From positions 8,635 through 72,634 of the forward strand of contig HF987957.1 in NCBI GenBank assembly GCA_000431835.1: a stretch of 64,000 bases of DNA. Direction: 5' to 3'. Positions 1 to 9,404 of the stretch are shown piece after piece (positions within the stretch are counted from its first letter, which is position 1; each line of letters opens with the position of its first letter). This DNA comes from Succinatimonas sp. CAG:777 (GTDB lineage: Bacteria; Pseudomonadota; Gammaproteobacteria; Enterobacterales; Succinivibrionaceae). The translations under genes and the position numbers were made by a program. The notes below the pieces were generated by a model. It saw only the letters and a program-made list of their open reading frames with translations, searched no databases and was not told where the DNA came from.

Positions 1-538
1 GACGGTAGTCACCAACGATACGGCCACGACCATAGGTATCTGGAAGACCAGTGATGATCTTGTTCTTACGAGCAAGTCTCATTTCAGGAGTATATGCATC
101 ATATACAGCCTGGTTGTGAGTCTTGTGGTACTCGTTGAAAATCTTGTGGAATTTAGGGTTAGGGGTATAACCATAGGTGGTGCAAGCTTCTTCTGCCATC
201 TTGATACCGCCGTATGGCATGAAAGCACGCTTTAAAGGCTTATCAGTCTGTAAACCTACAACCTTTTCAAGATCCTTGCTATCAGCACTGATGTAACCTG
301 GACCGTAAGCAGTAATACCAGAAACAACCTCTGTTTCCATATCAAGAACACCGCCCTTTGCGCGTTCTTCATGCTGTAACTGCTGTAACTCGCCCCATAG
401 CTTATCGGTAGCTTTTGTAGGACCTGCTAAGAATGACTCATCGCCATCATAAGGTGTGTAATTGTGCTGAATGAAGTCTCTAACGTTAACATCATCGACC
501 CAATGAGAGCCGGTAAAACCGCGCCACTGTTCTTTCAT
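1..538 (-). CDS. pflB: Pyruvate formate-lyase (formate C-acetyltransferase), N-terminal part
   Basis: Partial gene: the window edge cuts it, leaving the first 179 codons. The enzyme cleaves pyruvate with CoA to acetyl-CoA and formate by a glycyl-radical mechanism in the cytoplasm, the main anaerobic pyruvate route. The translated segment matches E. coli PflB along its length, with blocks such as NVRDFIQ, YTPYDGDESFLAG, LQTDKPLKRA, PYGGIKM, KTHNQ and TGLPDTYGRGRI. Active-site cysteines and the glycyl-radical loop lie outside the window. The ATG at 536-538 has an AGGAG ribosome site five bases upstream. The long AT-rich region in front (539-1013) is its likely control region. Identification is secure. 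Confidence 0.96.
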   Translation of the reverse strand, partial: MKEQWRGFTGSHWVDDVNVRDFIQHNYTPYDGDESFLAGPTKATDKLWGELQQLQHEERAKGGVLDMETEVVSGITAYGPGYISADSKDLEKVVGLQTDKPLKRAFMPYGGIKMAEEACTTYGYTPNPKFHKIFNEYHKTHNQAVYDAYTPEMRLARKNKIITGLPDTYGRGRIVGDYR

Positions 539-1013
539 GATTACTCCTAATTAAGTTCAAACAGATTTTTTTATCTGTCGTAAACGTTTCTGTTCTTTTT
601 TAACTGAAACATAATCGCTTTTTCAAGCATGATGATTATATAGATAAGATCCTTTTTTTCCTAGTGAACGGATGTAATGTTTTTGCAAAAAAATACCGAT
701 TTAATTCAGAAATGGCTTTATTACAAGGAGTTAGAAAGAATTTAAATAATTATGATTATTAAACTTAGTTAATTAACCTAGTAAACTCTTGAAGCAATCC
801 TAGTTATAAAGATTTTTTTACAAAGGTTAATTAACCTCAAATTTTTGTAAATTTTAAATTAAAAAATTCATGTTTAAACCTAAATTCAAAATTCACATGG
901 CTATTTTTGTGATCTTTATAAACTATCGTAACATTGTTTAAATTGAGTACCTAACGTTTTTAAATGAACTATATTATTTCTTAGATAGACTCTATGGGGT
1001 TCACAGATAAAAT
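539..1013. promoter_or_regulatory. pflB upstream region with two GTTAATTAAC palindromes
   Basis: This 475-base gap separates the pflB start from the end of fbp; both genes read leftward. It is very AT-rich and codes for nothing I recognise. Two copies of the palindrome GTTAATTAAC lie at 768-777 and 825-834. The second extends to a perfect 14-base palindrome at 824-837 (AGGTTAATTAACCT). Their centres are 58 bases apart. Placement in front of pflB suggests operators for an anaerobic or carbon regulator, but the motif is not the FNR consensus (TTGAT-N4-ATCAA), and the role is inferred. Confidence 0.4.
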
Positions 1014-2930
1014 CTAGATAAAAGGATTACCCTTTTCATCGGTCAATCTTTCTCTTAACAGGCCTTGCTTATACATCTCTAAAAGATCTTCAAGATCTGA
1101 GATAAGCTCTTTTATTCCCTGTCCAAGATCAGTATCTACCACCATCTTTCTTTGTTTAAAATCTTCAACATAAATTACCTGCAAGTCAGCAATATCACTG
1201 TTGTTGGCAATAGCATCTTTTATGGTAGTAAAAGGAGTATGAGCCTTTAGATGCAAATAGTGTGAGCTATAGATTAAGGTATAACCTGCAATACCTGTTT
1301 TAGCCTGATAAGCTTTGCAAAAGCCTCCATCTATAACTAAAAGTTTTCCTCCTGCTCTTACAGGAGTTTCTCCGTCCTTTGCCATGATAGGAGTGTGGCC
1401 ATTGATGATATGTCCATTATTCGGATCTAAAGAGAACTCTCTTAAGATTTGATTACAAGTTTTCTCTTCGTAATAATAGGTGTAGTACGGATTTCTAGGC
1501 TCATGCCAAGTTGACTCATCTTGTACAAACAGCCTTTCAAAGAGTTTCATTCTGCGACCTGAAAGTGGTGATAATGGACCTGTCCACATGTACCACAAGA
1601 AATCTAAATGCTCTTGATCTCGAAAGGTATAAGCTTCGCGAATTTTCTTTTGGCAAAAATCAAGGTAATCACGACCTGACAGTTCATTACCGTCACATTT
1701 AATCTTTTTAAAGGAGCCATCCTCATCTAATGGGATACATCCATGGTAGAGCAAATTGCCATTAAAGCACTGATACATGGTACCTTTAGAATACAGAAAC
1801 TTTACATGGTTATTAAGTCTTACTGAACCTGTAAATGACGCTACCAAATCATCTACAACTTCCTGTTCAGCTTTAGTTAATACATAAGGATGAGCTTTAT
1901 CTACTGTTGGCAGATCAGTTGTCTTTAACTTATAAGTCTTACCGTCAGTTAAAGTAACCGAACCATTTTTAAGATCAAGACCATCTAACACTAATCTGTC
2001 ATCTAATTCATACTCAGGATGTCTTTTTACTAACTGACCGATGAGTTTTACAGCCAAAACGGCTACGGCTTTATGGTCTGCAGGAAAGTCCTTTTCATTT
2101 TTATAAGTAGAATTTGCAAACATGGCAAGTTTTCTTAAAGAAATACCATAGCCATTCTCAAGCATTTTAAAGTTCTTATAGCGGATGTTGTTACAAAGTA
2201 CATTCACTGCACACAAAGCAGAACCACAACAGGCACCAATCCAGAGTACATCATGATTACCCCATTGCAGATCAAGATCATGATATTTCATTAAAAGATC
2301 CATGCACTTATCTGGGTGAGGACCTCTGTCAAAGATATCGCCTAAGACATGCAGTCTGTCGACAGCTAATCTTTTGATAAGTTTACACAGTTCTAAAATG
2401 AAATATTTAGCAGAGCCAGTTTTGATAATCGCCTCTAAAATAGAACGGTGGTAAGCCATTCTTGAGTTTTGATCATCTGATTTAGCATGCATTAACTCAT
2501 CTATGATGTATGAAAAGTCACCATCAATTGCTTTTCTTACCTTAGAACGTGAGTATTTTGAGGAGAGGTAATTTGATAGTGCAATTAAATCGAGTATGGT
2601 CTTGGTATAAAAAGAGTTTAAATCAGTGCTACCGTCCTTTTCTTTGTTTAAAAGACATTCATTTGGATAGTAAATGAGAGTGCATAGCTCATCTATTTGC
2701 TCTTTAGTGTAATCAGTAAAGACTAATCTTACCTTTTCTTTGATAACGCCTGAGGCGTTATTTAAGATATGTTTAAAAGCTTCATACTCACCATGAATAT
2801 CAGAAATAAAATGCTCTGTGCCTTTTGGCATAGATAAAACGGCTTTCAGATTTATTAATTTTGTGTAAACCGCATAGCGGTTGTCATACTCTCTTGAAAG
2901 AAGCTCAAGATATCTCTGTCTCTGGAACAT
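1014..2930 (-). CDS. fbp: Fructose-1,6-bisphosphatase class III
   Basis: Hydrolyses fructose-1,6-bisphosphate to fructose-6-phosphate, the committed gluconeogenic step. At 638 residues it has the size of the Bacillus-type class III enzyme, unrelated to the roughly 330-residue class I enzyme of E. coli. The metallophosphatase motifs are in order: SDIHGEYE (about residues 43-50), GDIFDRGPHPD (near 198), WGNHD (near 225) and INGHTP (near 512). These carry the di-metal ligands. The gene stands alone, with 139 bases to the downstream start of the next leftward gene and no clear terminator after it. Class III Fbp is typical of Firmicutes and Bacteroidetes; its presence in a gammaproteobacterium suggests old transfer or shared gut-anaerobe ancestry, which is inferred. 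Confidence 0.95.
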   Translation of the reverse strand: MFQRQRYLELLSREYDNRYAVYTKLINLKAVLSMPKGTEHFISDIHGEYEAFKHILNNASGVIKEKVRLVFTDYTKEQIDELCTLIYYPNECLLNKEKDGSTDLNSFYTKTILDLIALSNYLSSKYSRSKVRKAIDGDFSYIIDELMHAKSDDQNSRMAYHRSILEAIIKTGSAKYFILELCKLIKRLAVDRLHVLGDIFDRGPHPDKCMDLLMKYHDLDLQWGNHDVLWIGACCGSALCAVNVLCNNIRYKNFKMLENGYGISLRKLAMFANSTYKNEKDFPADHKAVAVLAVKLIGQLVKRHPEYELDDRLVLDGLDLKNGSVTLTDGKTYKLKTTDLPTVDKAHPYVLTKAEQEVVDDLVASFTGSVRLNNHVKFLYSKGTMYQCFNGNLLYHGCIPLDEDGSFKKIKCDGNELSGRDYLDFCQKKIREAYTFRDQEHLDFLWYMWTGPLSPLSGRRMKLFERLFVQDESTWHEPRNPYYTYYYEEKTCNQILREFSLDPNNGHIINGHTPIMAKDGETPVRAGGKLLVIDGGFCKAYQAKTGIAGYTLIYSSHYLHLKAHTPFTTIKDAIANNSDIADLQVIYVEDFKQRKMVVDTDLGQGIKELISDLEDLLEMYKQGLLRERLTDEKGNPFI

Positions 2931-3069
2931 GTTATTTTCCCTAGATTTATCTGCAGTCTAAAAAAGTTCATCTCATGAAATTATCACAACTGGACTTTTC
3001 ACAAAATAAGCCTCATTTAATTTCAAAAAGCAAAAAAATGAATATGAATCATTGCGCTTTCAGTCTATT

Positions 3070-4269
3070 TTATTCTTTACAGTCAGCTGCAATTGTATAT
3101 ATTTTTTCGCAGTCACTCTTATATAAAACCACGAACCTTCCTTCACTTCTGTTTTGTTCATTCACTCCGAGCATACTCAACAGCAGAGGAATATCTTCTT
3201 TTTTTGCGCCTATATCTTTAAAAGACAGTGGCATTCCAATTGATTTTAGAAAATATCTCAGAGCATTTATGCCTTCTCTTGCGGTTACAGACGGATCATC
3301 AAAGTCGAAAGGTACATTAAAAACCTCTGAAGCAAATCTTGCAAATCTCATTACATCATGTTTAAAGACATACTCCATCCAGGCAGGAAACATCACAGCA
3401 AGACCAGCTCCATGTGCGACATCATATAATGCTGACAGCTGATGTTCCAGATGATGTGTTGCCCAGTCCTGTTCTCTGTCCACGCCGCAGATATTGTTAT
3501 GTGCCAGTGAACCTGCCCACATCAGGTTTGCCCTTGCATTGTAGTTGTGTGGATCTTCCATAACAGTCAATGCATTCTTAATGATTGCTCTTAACAGCCC
3601 TTCACAGATGTTATCGGTAACGTCAACACCGTCAGAATTAGTAAAATATCTTTCCATGATGTGAGCCATCATGTCGGTAACACCACAGGCTGTCTGATAT
3701 CTGCTGACAGTAAAAGTCAGTTCAGGATCCAGTATGGCAAATAAAGGTCGGTTCAGCTCACTTGAGCAACCGCATTTGATAACCTGACCTCCTATTGTTT
3801 TTTCTATAACTGTAGAGGTTGAGCTTTCAGAACCAGCTGCAGGAATTGTAAGCACCACACCTACTTTCAGTGCTGCAGTAGGCTTTCTTTTTCTTAGGTA
3901 AAAATCAAAGAAATCTCCCCCTTCACTGTCTGCAGCTCCTAAAGAAATCGCCTTAGCTGTGTCGATTACAGAACCGCCTCCCACAGGAAGAATGAAATCC
4001 ACTTTTTCCTTCATGGCTATTTGAATTCCCTCATACACAAGATTAGCTCTTGGATTGGGTTTTACTCCTCCAAGTAAGGTGTAGCCAATTGAATATGAAG
4101 CAAGTTGCTCTTTAATTGAGGATAACAGCCCTGAACGCACAGCAGAACCTCCACCATACACAATTAAAACTTTTTTAAATCCTAGCTCATAGACAGTCTG
4201 TCCCACTTTAGAACTTACACCCTGACCAAAGATATATTTTGTAGAAACACAGAACTGAAAATTTTCCAT
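3070..4269 (-). CDS. Iron-containing alcohol dehydrogenase
   Basis: A 399-residue member of the Fe-ADH family (butanol/lactaldehyde dehydrogenase type), a soluble NAD(P)H-dependent enzyme that interconverts aldehydes or ketones and alcohols. The nucleotide-binding signature GGGSVIDTAKAISLGA lies near residues 97-112. The metal-binding region has VTDMMAHIMERYF and then THHLEHQLSALYDVAHGAG, supplying the Asp and His ligands typical of the family. AAGGAT in front of the ATG at 4267-4269 is a plausible ribosome site. The gene is monocistronic, so context does not tell the substrate. A fermentative role disposing of reducing power is likely but inferred; the exact member (BdhA, YqhD-like) cannot be set from sequence alone. 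Confidence 0.9.
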   Translation of the reverse strand: MENFQFCVSTKYIFGQGVSSKVGQTVYELGFKKVLIVYGGGSAVRSGLLSSIKEQLASYSIGYTLLGGVKPNPRANLVYEGIQIAMKEKVDFILPVGGGSVIDTAKAISLGAADSEGGDFFDFYLRKRKPTAALKVGVVLTIPAAGSESSTSTVIEKTIGGQVIKCGCSSELNRPLFAILDPELTFTVSRYQTACGVTDMMAHIMERYFTNSDGVDVTDNICEGLLRAIIKNALTVMEDPHNYNARANLMWAGSLAHNNICGVDREQDWATHHLEHQLSALYDVAHGAGLAVMFPAWMEYVFKHDVMRFARFASEVFNVPFDFDDPSVTAREGINALRYFLKSIGMPLSFKDIGAKKEDIPLLLSMLGVNEQNRSEGRFVVLYKSDCEKIYTIAADCKE

Positions 4270-4682
4270 ATAAATCCTTACCTGTTGTTTTAGAACGAAT
4301 TATCAATAGACATCACAGTGACAAACAAAAGAAATTATACAGAATATAACGAGTTGAGATTTGACTGAGTTATAAGATTTATATGAAAACTGTGCATGTG
4401 CTGAATAAAACAAACTAACGTGCAACGAAATGACAGTTGCAACAGCAAAACAGCACTTAATCTCTATTTATTTGTGAATTTTATAGAAAATTGGAAACAT
4501 ATATGGAATGGAATTATTACAGGAAAGAAGATTGTATTGTGAAAAAAAGGCTGCATTGCACAGCCGTAAAAGGCGCCTCTGAATATCCTCGAAAAGGAGG
4601 GAGGCAATCATGAAGATCTAGAGCCTGAATCTCAGATTTTGATAAGCAAAAAACTGTTTAATATTTTGTATGGTAGTGACTG
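4270..4682. other. Intergenic region with no recognised gene
   Basis: A 413-base gap between the Fe-ADH start and the wzz-like pseudogene end. Apart from the terminator at 4542-4565 it is AT-rich and holds no ORF I can support. A ribosome-site-like AGGAGGGAGG near 4597 precedes an ATG that reaches a stop after two codons, so it is not a gene. Confidence 0.5.
4542..4565 (-). terminator. Intrinsic terminator after the wzz-like pseudogene
   Basis: Read on the minus strand, a hairpin with GGCTG and CAGCC arms (4549-4565) is followed by seven T residues (4542-4548). It lies about 120 bases past the last stop codon of the broken wzz-like gene and would end that transcript. Confidence 0.7.
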
Positions 4683-6157
4683 CTAAGCGTAAACAATACC
4701 ATCGACACTGACTTTATATGCAAGGAGATTCTCAATCTCAACACGTGCAGCATCTAAAACAGATACATCCAGCTTTTCTACAATAATTACAGCATCACTG
4801 TCGGTAATTTCCTTAAGCTTGCAATCTTTAACAAAATCGTAGGCAACACCTGATCTGGACAGGGCAGTGCTGATAATTTCTGTTGCATTGCTGATGTCCT
4901 TACCCTCAAGAGTTGAAACTAGAACAACTTTCTTTTTACCAGCAGACAGGATTTCTACAGCATTTTCAAGTCTTACTTTTTCGTCAGGTATTTCTTTTGA
5001 AAATGAGCTTTCATGCAATACAGCGATGTTCTTCAAGCCGTACAGATTCTTAAGATATTCACTTGAGGTTATCTTTCCGGAGAACAGATACTTCATACCA
5101 AAATATGCTGCACCAAGGAAGATCCCTCCAAATAAACCTGCGATTGTGAAAATCACAAGCTTCATGGTTTTATAGTCTTCAAGAGTCTTCATCTTTGAAC
5201 TAATATCTTCAGGAGGAAGAGGCTGAACCTGATTTAAAATCTGATTTTTCTTGTTCTCAATTTCATTATTGAGTTTTACCACTGCATTGTCTGTATCGCG
5301 ATTTAATTTAATTAAACCTGCGTTGTAAATTCTCTCAAGAGAAATTGGAACAATTTTTATGATGTAATCCTGACCGTAAAAATCTGTAAATTCCTTATCA
5401 AACACTTCTTTTACTTTTTCCAGTTTTGAAAGAGTTTCTTTAGAATCTCCTTTAAGGCTTATGACAAAAGAATAACTATCAATTGCAGAGAAACCGAAAA
5501 GTTCTCTTACAGGCTTCTATGTAAGATTCATGCTAATTCCAAGGCTTTTTGCAAAGGCCTGAATATACTTTTGTGTATGCAGCAGTCTGTTAGCAAAGCG
5601 CACAACTGTTGACTCATTTTCAAAAGTCTCTTCCTCACCTTCTTCTTTTGACTTTAATGCCTTCTTTACAGATGCATGTTTGGCATTGCAATCTTGGCAT
5701 TTTTTTCACGGACAGAATAGTAGAACTCACTTTCCCAATAACTTTCAGGGGAAAGATTGTAGAGTTTTGAATTTCTGATGTACTCTTGAGTGGTGGCAAG
5801 TTCTCTGTTGAAATTTTCAAAATCCTGTTCTAAAAACTTTTTATGAAGGTCAACATTTCTTTTTTTACTTTCGTACTCAGAGTAACGAGCCTCATAGTCT
5901 TCCTTATAAAGGTTATATGAAACTTTCTCTTTTTTCTTTACAACTTTACCATCAGGTTCTTTTTCAATCTTTTCAATTGTGAAAATATTATTTACTTCGG
6001 CAAGAGGAGTTGAAGAAAACTCAAAACGACAGTATTTATATGAAAATCCCAGAACCGCAAAAACAATTCCTAAGATTAAAAGTGTTTTGAATTTTGACAA
6101 TATGAAACGAAACAATCTTAAAAGATCAATTTCAATTTCTTCATTCTGTTCGTTCAT
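4683..6157 (-). pseudogene. Broken Wzz-type polysaccharide chain-length/co-polymerase gene
   Basis: Two ORFs plus an unlisted middle piece form one split gene. The N-terminal part (5666-6157) has a cytoplasmic start and a first membrane span near residues 24-42, then a charged periplasmic segment. The frame shifts near 5680-5700. The next frame reads on through AKHASVKKALKSKEEG until an in-frame TAG at 5517-5519. Past it the sequence continues without a gap into the C-terminal part (4683-5405, whose apparent GTG start is simply an internal valine). That part has the proline-rich QPLPPEDIS, a second membrane span, and a C-terminal domain resembling a BY-kinase fold with a degraded nucleotide loop (TLEGKDISN). 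Intact relatives set polysaccharide chain length at the inner membrane. Two separate lesions make this a pseudogene rather than one sequencing error. Confidence 0.8.
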
Positions 6158-6493
6158 TGCTTATTCCTGTATCAAATAATGAATATTTATGTTTGGACGC
6201 AAAAAAACAGTATTTTTCTGTAAACAAAAGTCAGATATGGGTAATGGTCCGTTTATCTGCCATGTTCCGGAGATAAAGTTACAATATATTTTTTATGCAC
6301 TTTATCACAGGTCAAAAAAAAGACGCTTTTTTTATTTTTCACAAAATTAAATTTTTCTGAACATTGTTAAAACATCTGTAAGCAAGTCCCAAAACAGGTA
6401 AATATCTGTCGTATAAATTTGACACCTAGAGATTGGCATGATTTACTAAGGATGGACCGATTTATTCGGATTTTAAACATATTTTGAGGTTAA
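6158..6493. promoter_or_regulatory. Divergent region upstream of the polyamine-binding protein gene
   Basis: A 336-base AT-rich gap between divergent genes. A candidate promoter for the rightward gene is TTGACA at 6419-6424, then 17 bases and TTTACT at 6442-6447. The -35 is perfect and the -10 matches four of six positions. GAGGT at about 6485-6489 is the ribosome site. I see no other conserved structure. Confidence 0.45.
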
Positions 6494-7648
6494 ATGATAA
6501 TGAAGCTAATGTCTTTGTGCCTTTTAAGTACCATATGTCTGGGTACCGTGAATAGCGCGATGGCTGAAAACAGCGATAAAGTAAATATCTGGAACTGGAG
6601 CTACAATATTGGAGAACACACTGTAGCCGACTTTGAAAAAGATACCGGTCTTAAGACCAGCTATGTGGAATACGACTCAAATGAACTGCAGGAAGCAAGA
6701 CTGCTTGCCGGTAATACCGGTTTTGATGCAGCTGTAGTCGTAAGCTACTATGTACCAAGAATGGCAAAATCAGGTGCATTACAAAAAATCGACCATTCAA
6801 AAATTCCTAACTGGGTCAAGTTAAACCATGCAAGATTAGAAAAGATGGCAACTTTAGATCCAAACAATGACTACGCCTACCCTTATATTGAGATCTCCAT
6901 CGGTATTGGCTATAACAAGCAAAAGATTGAAGAGATCTTTGGCAAAGATTACAAAATTGATTCCTGGGATTTTCTATTCAAAAAAGAAAATTCTGACAAG
7001 CTCAAAAAATGCGGTATTGCTGTAATTGACTCTCCTATTGAGGTTATCTCAGCTGTTCAGCATTACTTGGGTAAAGATCCTTTATCTCAGAAAGCAGAAG
7101 ATTACGAAGAAGCTAAAAAGATCTTAACAAATCTGGCAGCTAACACCGCTTATTTCCAGTCTAACCGCTATGTAACAGATCTTGCATCAGGCGAGATTTG
7201 TGCAGCTATTGGTTACTCAGGTGACATTATTCAAGGCAGACACTTAGCTGCACATGGTAAACACAAATACGATATTGAATATGTAATTCCAAAAGAAGGT
7301 TCTATCTTCTGGTATGACAGCTGGACTGTACCTCGTGGCGCAAAGAACTATGACAACGCTATGAAATGGTTTGACTGGCTATTAACTCCTGAGAACGCAA
7401 GAAAACTCTCTGACGAGTTAGGTTATGTTCTACCAGTTGATGAGGCTATGGACAACTTATCTGAAGAGCTTAAGTCAAATGACAGTATTATGCTTTCAGA
7501 TGAGAAACTAAAGACCATGTACTTTATGCAACCGACTCCTGCTAAAACAACTAAGATAACTAACAGAGTATGGAATGCTATGAAGACAGATTCATCAAAA
7601 ATAAAATCCTCAGATGTAACTGAGGATGATGCTAACGGTTGGGACTAA
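6494..7648 (+). CDS. Spermidine/putrescine ABC transporter substrate-binding protein, orphan
   Basis: A periplasmic polyamine-binding protein of the PotD/PotF family, 384 residues. It starts with a signal peptide ending near NSAMA (about residue 24). The mature protein begins with KVNIWNWSYNIGEHTVADF, the typical first strand and substrate-contact region, and later shows YAYPYIEISIGIGYNK and WYDSWTVPRGAKN, as in PotD/PotF. No permease or ATPase gene is adjacent, so it must work with a transporter encoded elsewhere. The stop codon overlaps the stop of a convergent gene (shared CTAA at 7645-7648). The last codons also encode a minus-strand terminator. Whether it prefers putrescine or spermidine cannot be told. 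ATG 6500 is an alternative start. Confidence 0.88.
   Translation: MIMKLMSLCLLSTICLGTVNSAMAENSDKVNIWNWSYNIGEHTVADFEKDTGLKTSYVEYDSNELQEARLLAGNTGFDAAVVVSYYVPRMAKSGALQKIDHSKIPNWVKLNHARLEKMATLDPNNDYAYPYIEISIGIGYNKQKIEEIFGKDYKIDSWDFLFKKENSDKLKKCGIAVIDSPIEVISAVQHYLGKDPLSQKAEDYEEAKKILTNLAANTAYFQSNRYVTDLASGEICAAIGYSGDIIQGRHLAAHGKHKYDIEYVIPKEGSIFWYDSWTVPRGAKNYDNAMKWFDWLLTPENARKLSDELGYVLPVDEAMDNLSEELKSNDSIMLSDEKLKTMYFMQPTPAKTTKITNRVWNAMKTDSSKIKSSDVTEDDANGWD
7597..7627 (-). terminator. Intrinsic terminator embedded in the 3' end of the polyamine-binding gene
   Basis: On the minus strand, ATCCTCAG and CTGAGGAT arms (7606-7613 and 7620-7627, perfect 8-base stem, 6-base loop) are followed by TTTTATTTTT. 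It lies inside the coding end of the rightward gene, in position to stop transcripts of the leftward DUF6056-like operon. Confidence 0.75.
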
Positions 7649-7941
7649 TTGCCTCGATTGTGAGTTTTTCTAACAGGACCTCTGCTAAGTGATTTTGGCA
7701 GAGGGAAACGAGTGGAGCTGACCTTAAAGGCCAGCTTCTTTTTTACTAAATCATGTCTTGATGAAACGTCATCCTCCATCAAATCAGTTGCACTCTTGCC
7801 CTGAATTTTATTTATTGCCTCAAATCTTTGAGAAAGCCTTTCTCTTTCATGGATAACTAAAAGCTCTTTTACCATCCCGTCATCACTTTGAGACAACAGA
7901 GCTCTCTTTACAGCTTTAACTAAGGCTTCTTCACTGAGCAT
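7645..7941 (-). CDS. Small protein of unknown function, 98 residues
   Basis: I do not recognise a family. The protein is charged and mostly helical in character: an acidic/basic N-terminal helix with MVKELLVIHERERLSQRFEAI (split by no cysteine or glycine motif), then a basic tail rich in Lys and Arg ending KTHNRGN. No signal peptide or membrane span. The ATG at 7939-7941 overlaps the end of the DUF6056-like gene by 22 bases, and a GGAG ribosome site sits eight bases upstream, which supports translational coupling. Its stop codon overlaps that of the convergent polyamine-binding gene. It is probably a real small gene co-expressed with the membrane protein; the role is unknown. Confidence 0.6.
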   Translation of the reverse strand: MLSEEALVKAVKRALLSQSDDGMVKELLVIHERERLSQRFEAINKIQGKSATDLMEDDVSSRHDLVKKKLAFKVSSTRFPLPKSLSRGPVRKTHNRGN

Positions 7942-9404
7942 ACAGGTTCTCCGTAATGTTGATAGATAATAAGATCAGAGTGCTTTACAGTTTTTGCAAA
8001 ATCGCAGGTTCTGACAATGGAATTTACATGATAGAAACGGCTTAAAATCTCGTTTGCAAAAAATGTTGGCTTAGTTCTAACATCTGCCACAAAGATATAG
8101 CGAGAGGTTTCAACTGTCAAAGGACTTACCACCAGATCTTTTACTCCTGCATCTAATTGCTGTTGAATTTCATAATCACGCTCCACCATATCCTGTTTTA
8201 CCTTTAAAAGTCCGCCTAAGGCATTCTCACCTGTAACTAGAATATAGACAAAGCATAGAGTGTATAAAGATACTGTCAATGTTTTTGGCATTACCTTTAT
8301 ATCTTCTTTCTTTAAAATAAAGTAAACACCTGATATACAAGCAATCAAAGCACAGGTAAATGGAGTTGCGGTTCTTGCTGGAAAATTAGGAGAAAAAATC
8401 ATAATTGCCAATGATGCAAATCCAAAGATAAAGAGGTAGAACACTCCTATAAAATCATTTTTATATTCAACAAATTTATCTTTTGAAAAGAATTTATTTT
8501 TATAAGCAATAAAGAGTAAATAAACAAGTGACAGAATTAAAGGTAATTCTTCTAACAAGGTTAAGAAGAAAATATCCAATGTCACTGCTAAATGGGAGAA
8601 GTAATTAAAGCTACCGGTTGTTTCCATCATCTCAAGACGAGCATTGTTACCAGGAGACAATACTAAAACTAAGAAGCCTATACAAGTACCAACAAAACCT
8701 GTGATATGCCAGAAAGATAACTTCTTTACCTTATAAAGATATAGACATAACAGGAAGTTAGCAGCACAGATAGCAAATCCAGTGTTCTCATTACACCAGC
8801 CTGCGATGATTCCTAACAGAAACATCATAATTACAAAAGGTACTGACTTTTTACAATTATCCGCATTTATTGAAAATCTATAAGGCAAAAGGAATGCCAA
8901 AATGAAGGTGGTGGTATACAGATAGTTACATGAGGTAACTAACATAAAGATAACTTCACCATAGGCTCTCAGACATAACCATAAAGCTACAGTTATAAAA
9001 AGTACTGGCAGAATTAAAAGCTTAAATGGATTTACTCTTTTTCCTTTAGCTTGAACATAGATTAAGTAGATCAAAACTAAATAACAAAGACCAGCACCTA
9101 CAGCTGACACATATTTACCGCCCCATAATAACAGCTGAGCTAATACATGTGGAGGGGTTCTACCACCCCAAGTAAAGTAGTGACGGTATTGAGATACTAC
9201 AATGTCGCTAAATGATGACACAAGATCTTGAGTACCCTCAATCATCATGTAACGGTAATCATTAGAAAAATATGGGATTATGTAAGCACAGGCTGTGATA
9301 AACACAAACCAAGCTAATAGATAAATAGGACTTTTTAGGTATTTCATTTTCAGTCTAATATTGTGCCAATTTGCAGAATTTAATCTATCTAGCATAAGTA
9401 ACAT
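7920..9404 (-). CDS. Polytopic membrane protein, DUF6056-like
   Basis: A 494-residue inner-membrane protein with about 10-12 hydrophobic spans, from LLAWFVFITACAYIIPYF near residue 30 onward. Between the first spans lies an extracytoplasmic loop with NDYRYM and YFTWGGRTPPHVLAQ. This arrangement resembles the DUF6056 / GT-C-like membrane glycosyltransferase group, and I call it by that resemblance only. The C-terminal 90 residues are soluble. The 98-residue small gene overlaps its end, and the shared transcript would stop at the terminator in 7597-7627. Start choice is uncertain: neither ATG 9402-9404 nor the later in-frame ATG (MKYLKSPIY) has a strong ribosome site. A role in cell-surface glycan modification is possible but inferred. 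Confidence 0.6.
   Translation of the reverse strand: MLLMLDRLNSANWHNIRLKMKYLKSPIYLLAWFVFITACAYIIPYFSNDYRYMMIEGTQDLVSSFSDIVVSQYRHYFTWGGRTPPHVLAQLLLWGGKYVSAVGAGLCYLVLIYLIYVQAKGKRVNPFKLLILPVLFITVALWLCLRAYGEVIFMLVTSCNYLYTTTFILAFLLPYRFSINADNCKKSVPFVIMMFLLGIIAGWCNENTGFAICAANFLLCLYLYKVKKLSFWHITGFVGTCIGFLVLVLSPGNNARLEMMETTGSFNYFSHLAVTLDIFFLTLLEELPLILSLVYLLFIAYKNKFFSKDKFVEYKNDFIGVFYLFIFGFASLAIMIFSPNFPARTATPFTCALIACISGVYFILKKEDIKVMPKTLTVSLYTLCFVYILVTGENALGGLLKVKQDMVERDYEIQQQLDAGVKDLVVSPLTVETSRYIFVADVRTKPTFFANEILSRFYHVNSIVRTCDFAKTVKHSDLIIYQHYGEPVCSVKKP

Noticed and set aside
2975..3442. Rightward 155-residue ORF
   Set aside because: It lies opposite the end of the well-supported alcohol dehydrogenase gene and has no family features or ribosome site.
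5635..5820. 61-residue leftward ORF inside the wzz-like gene
   Set aside because: It is an out-of-frame reading of the pseudogene and covers the frameshift zone only.
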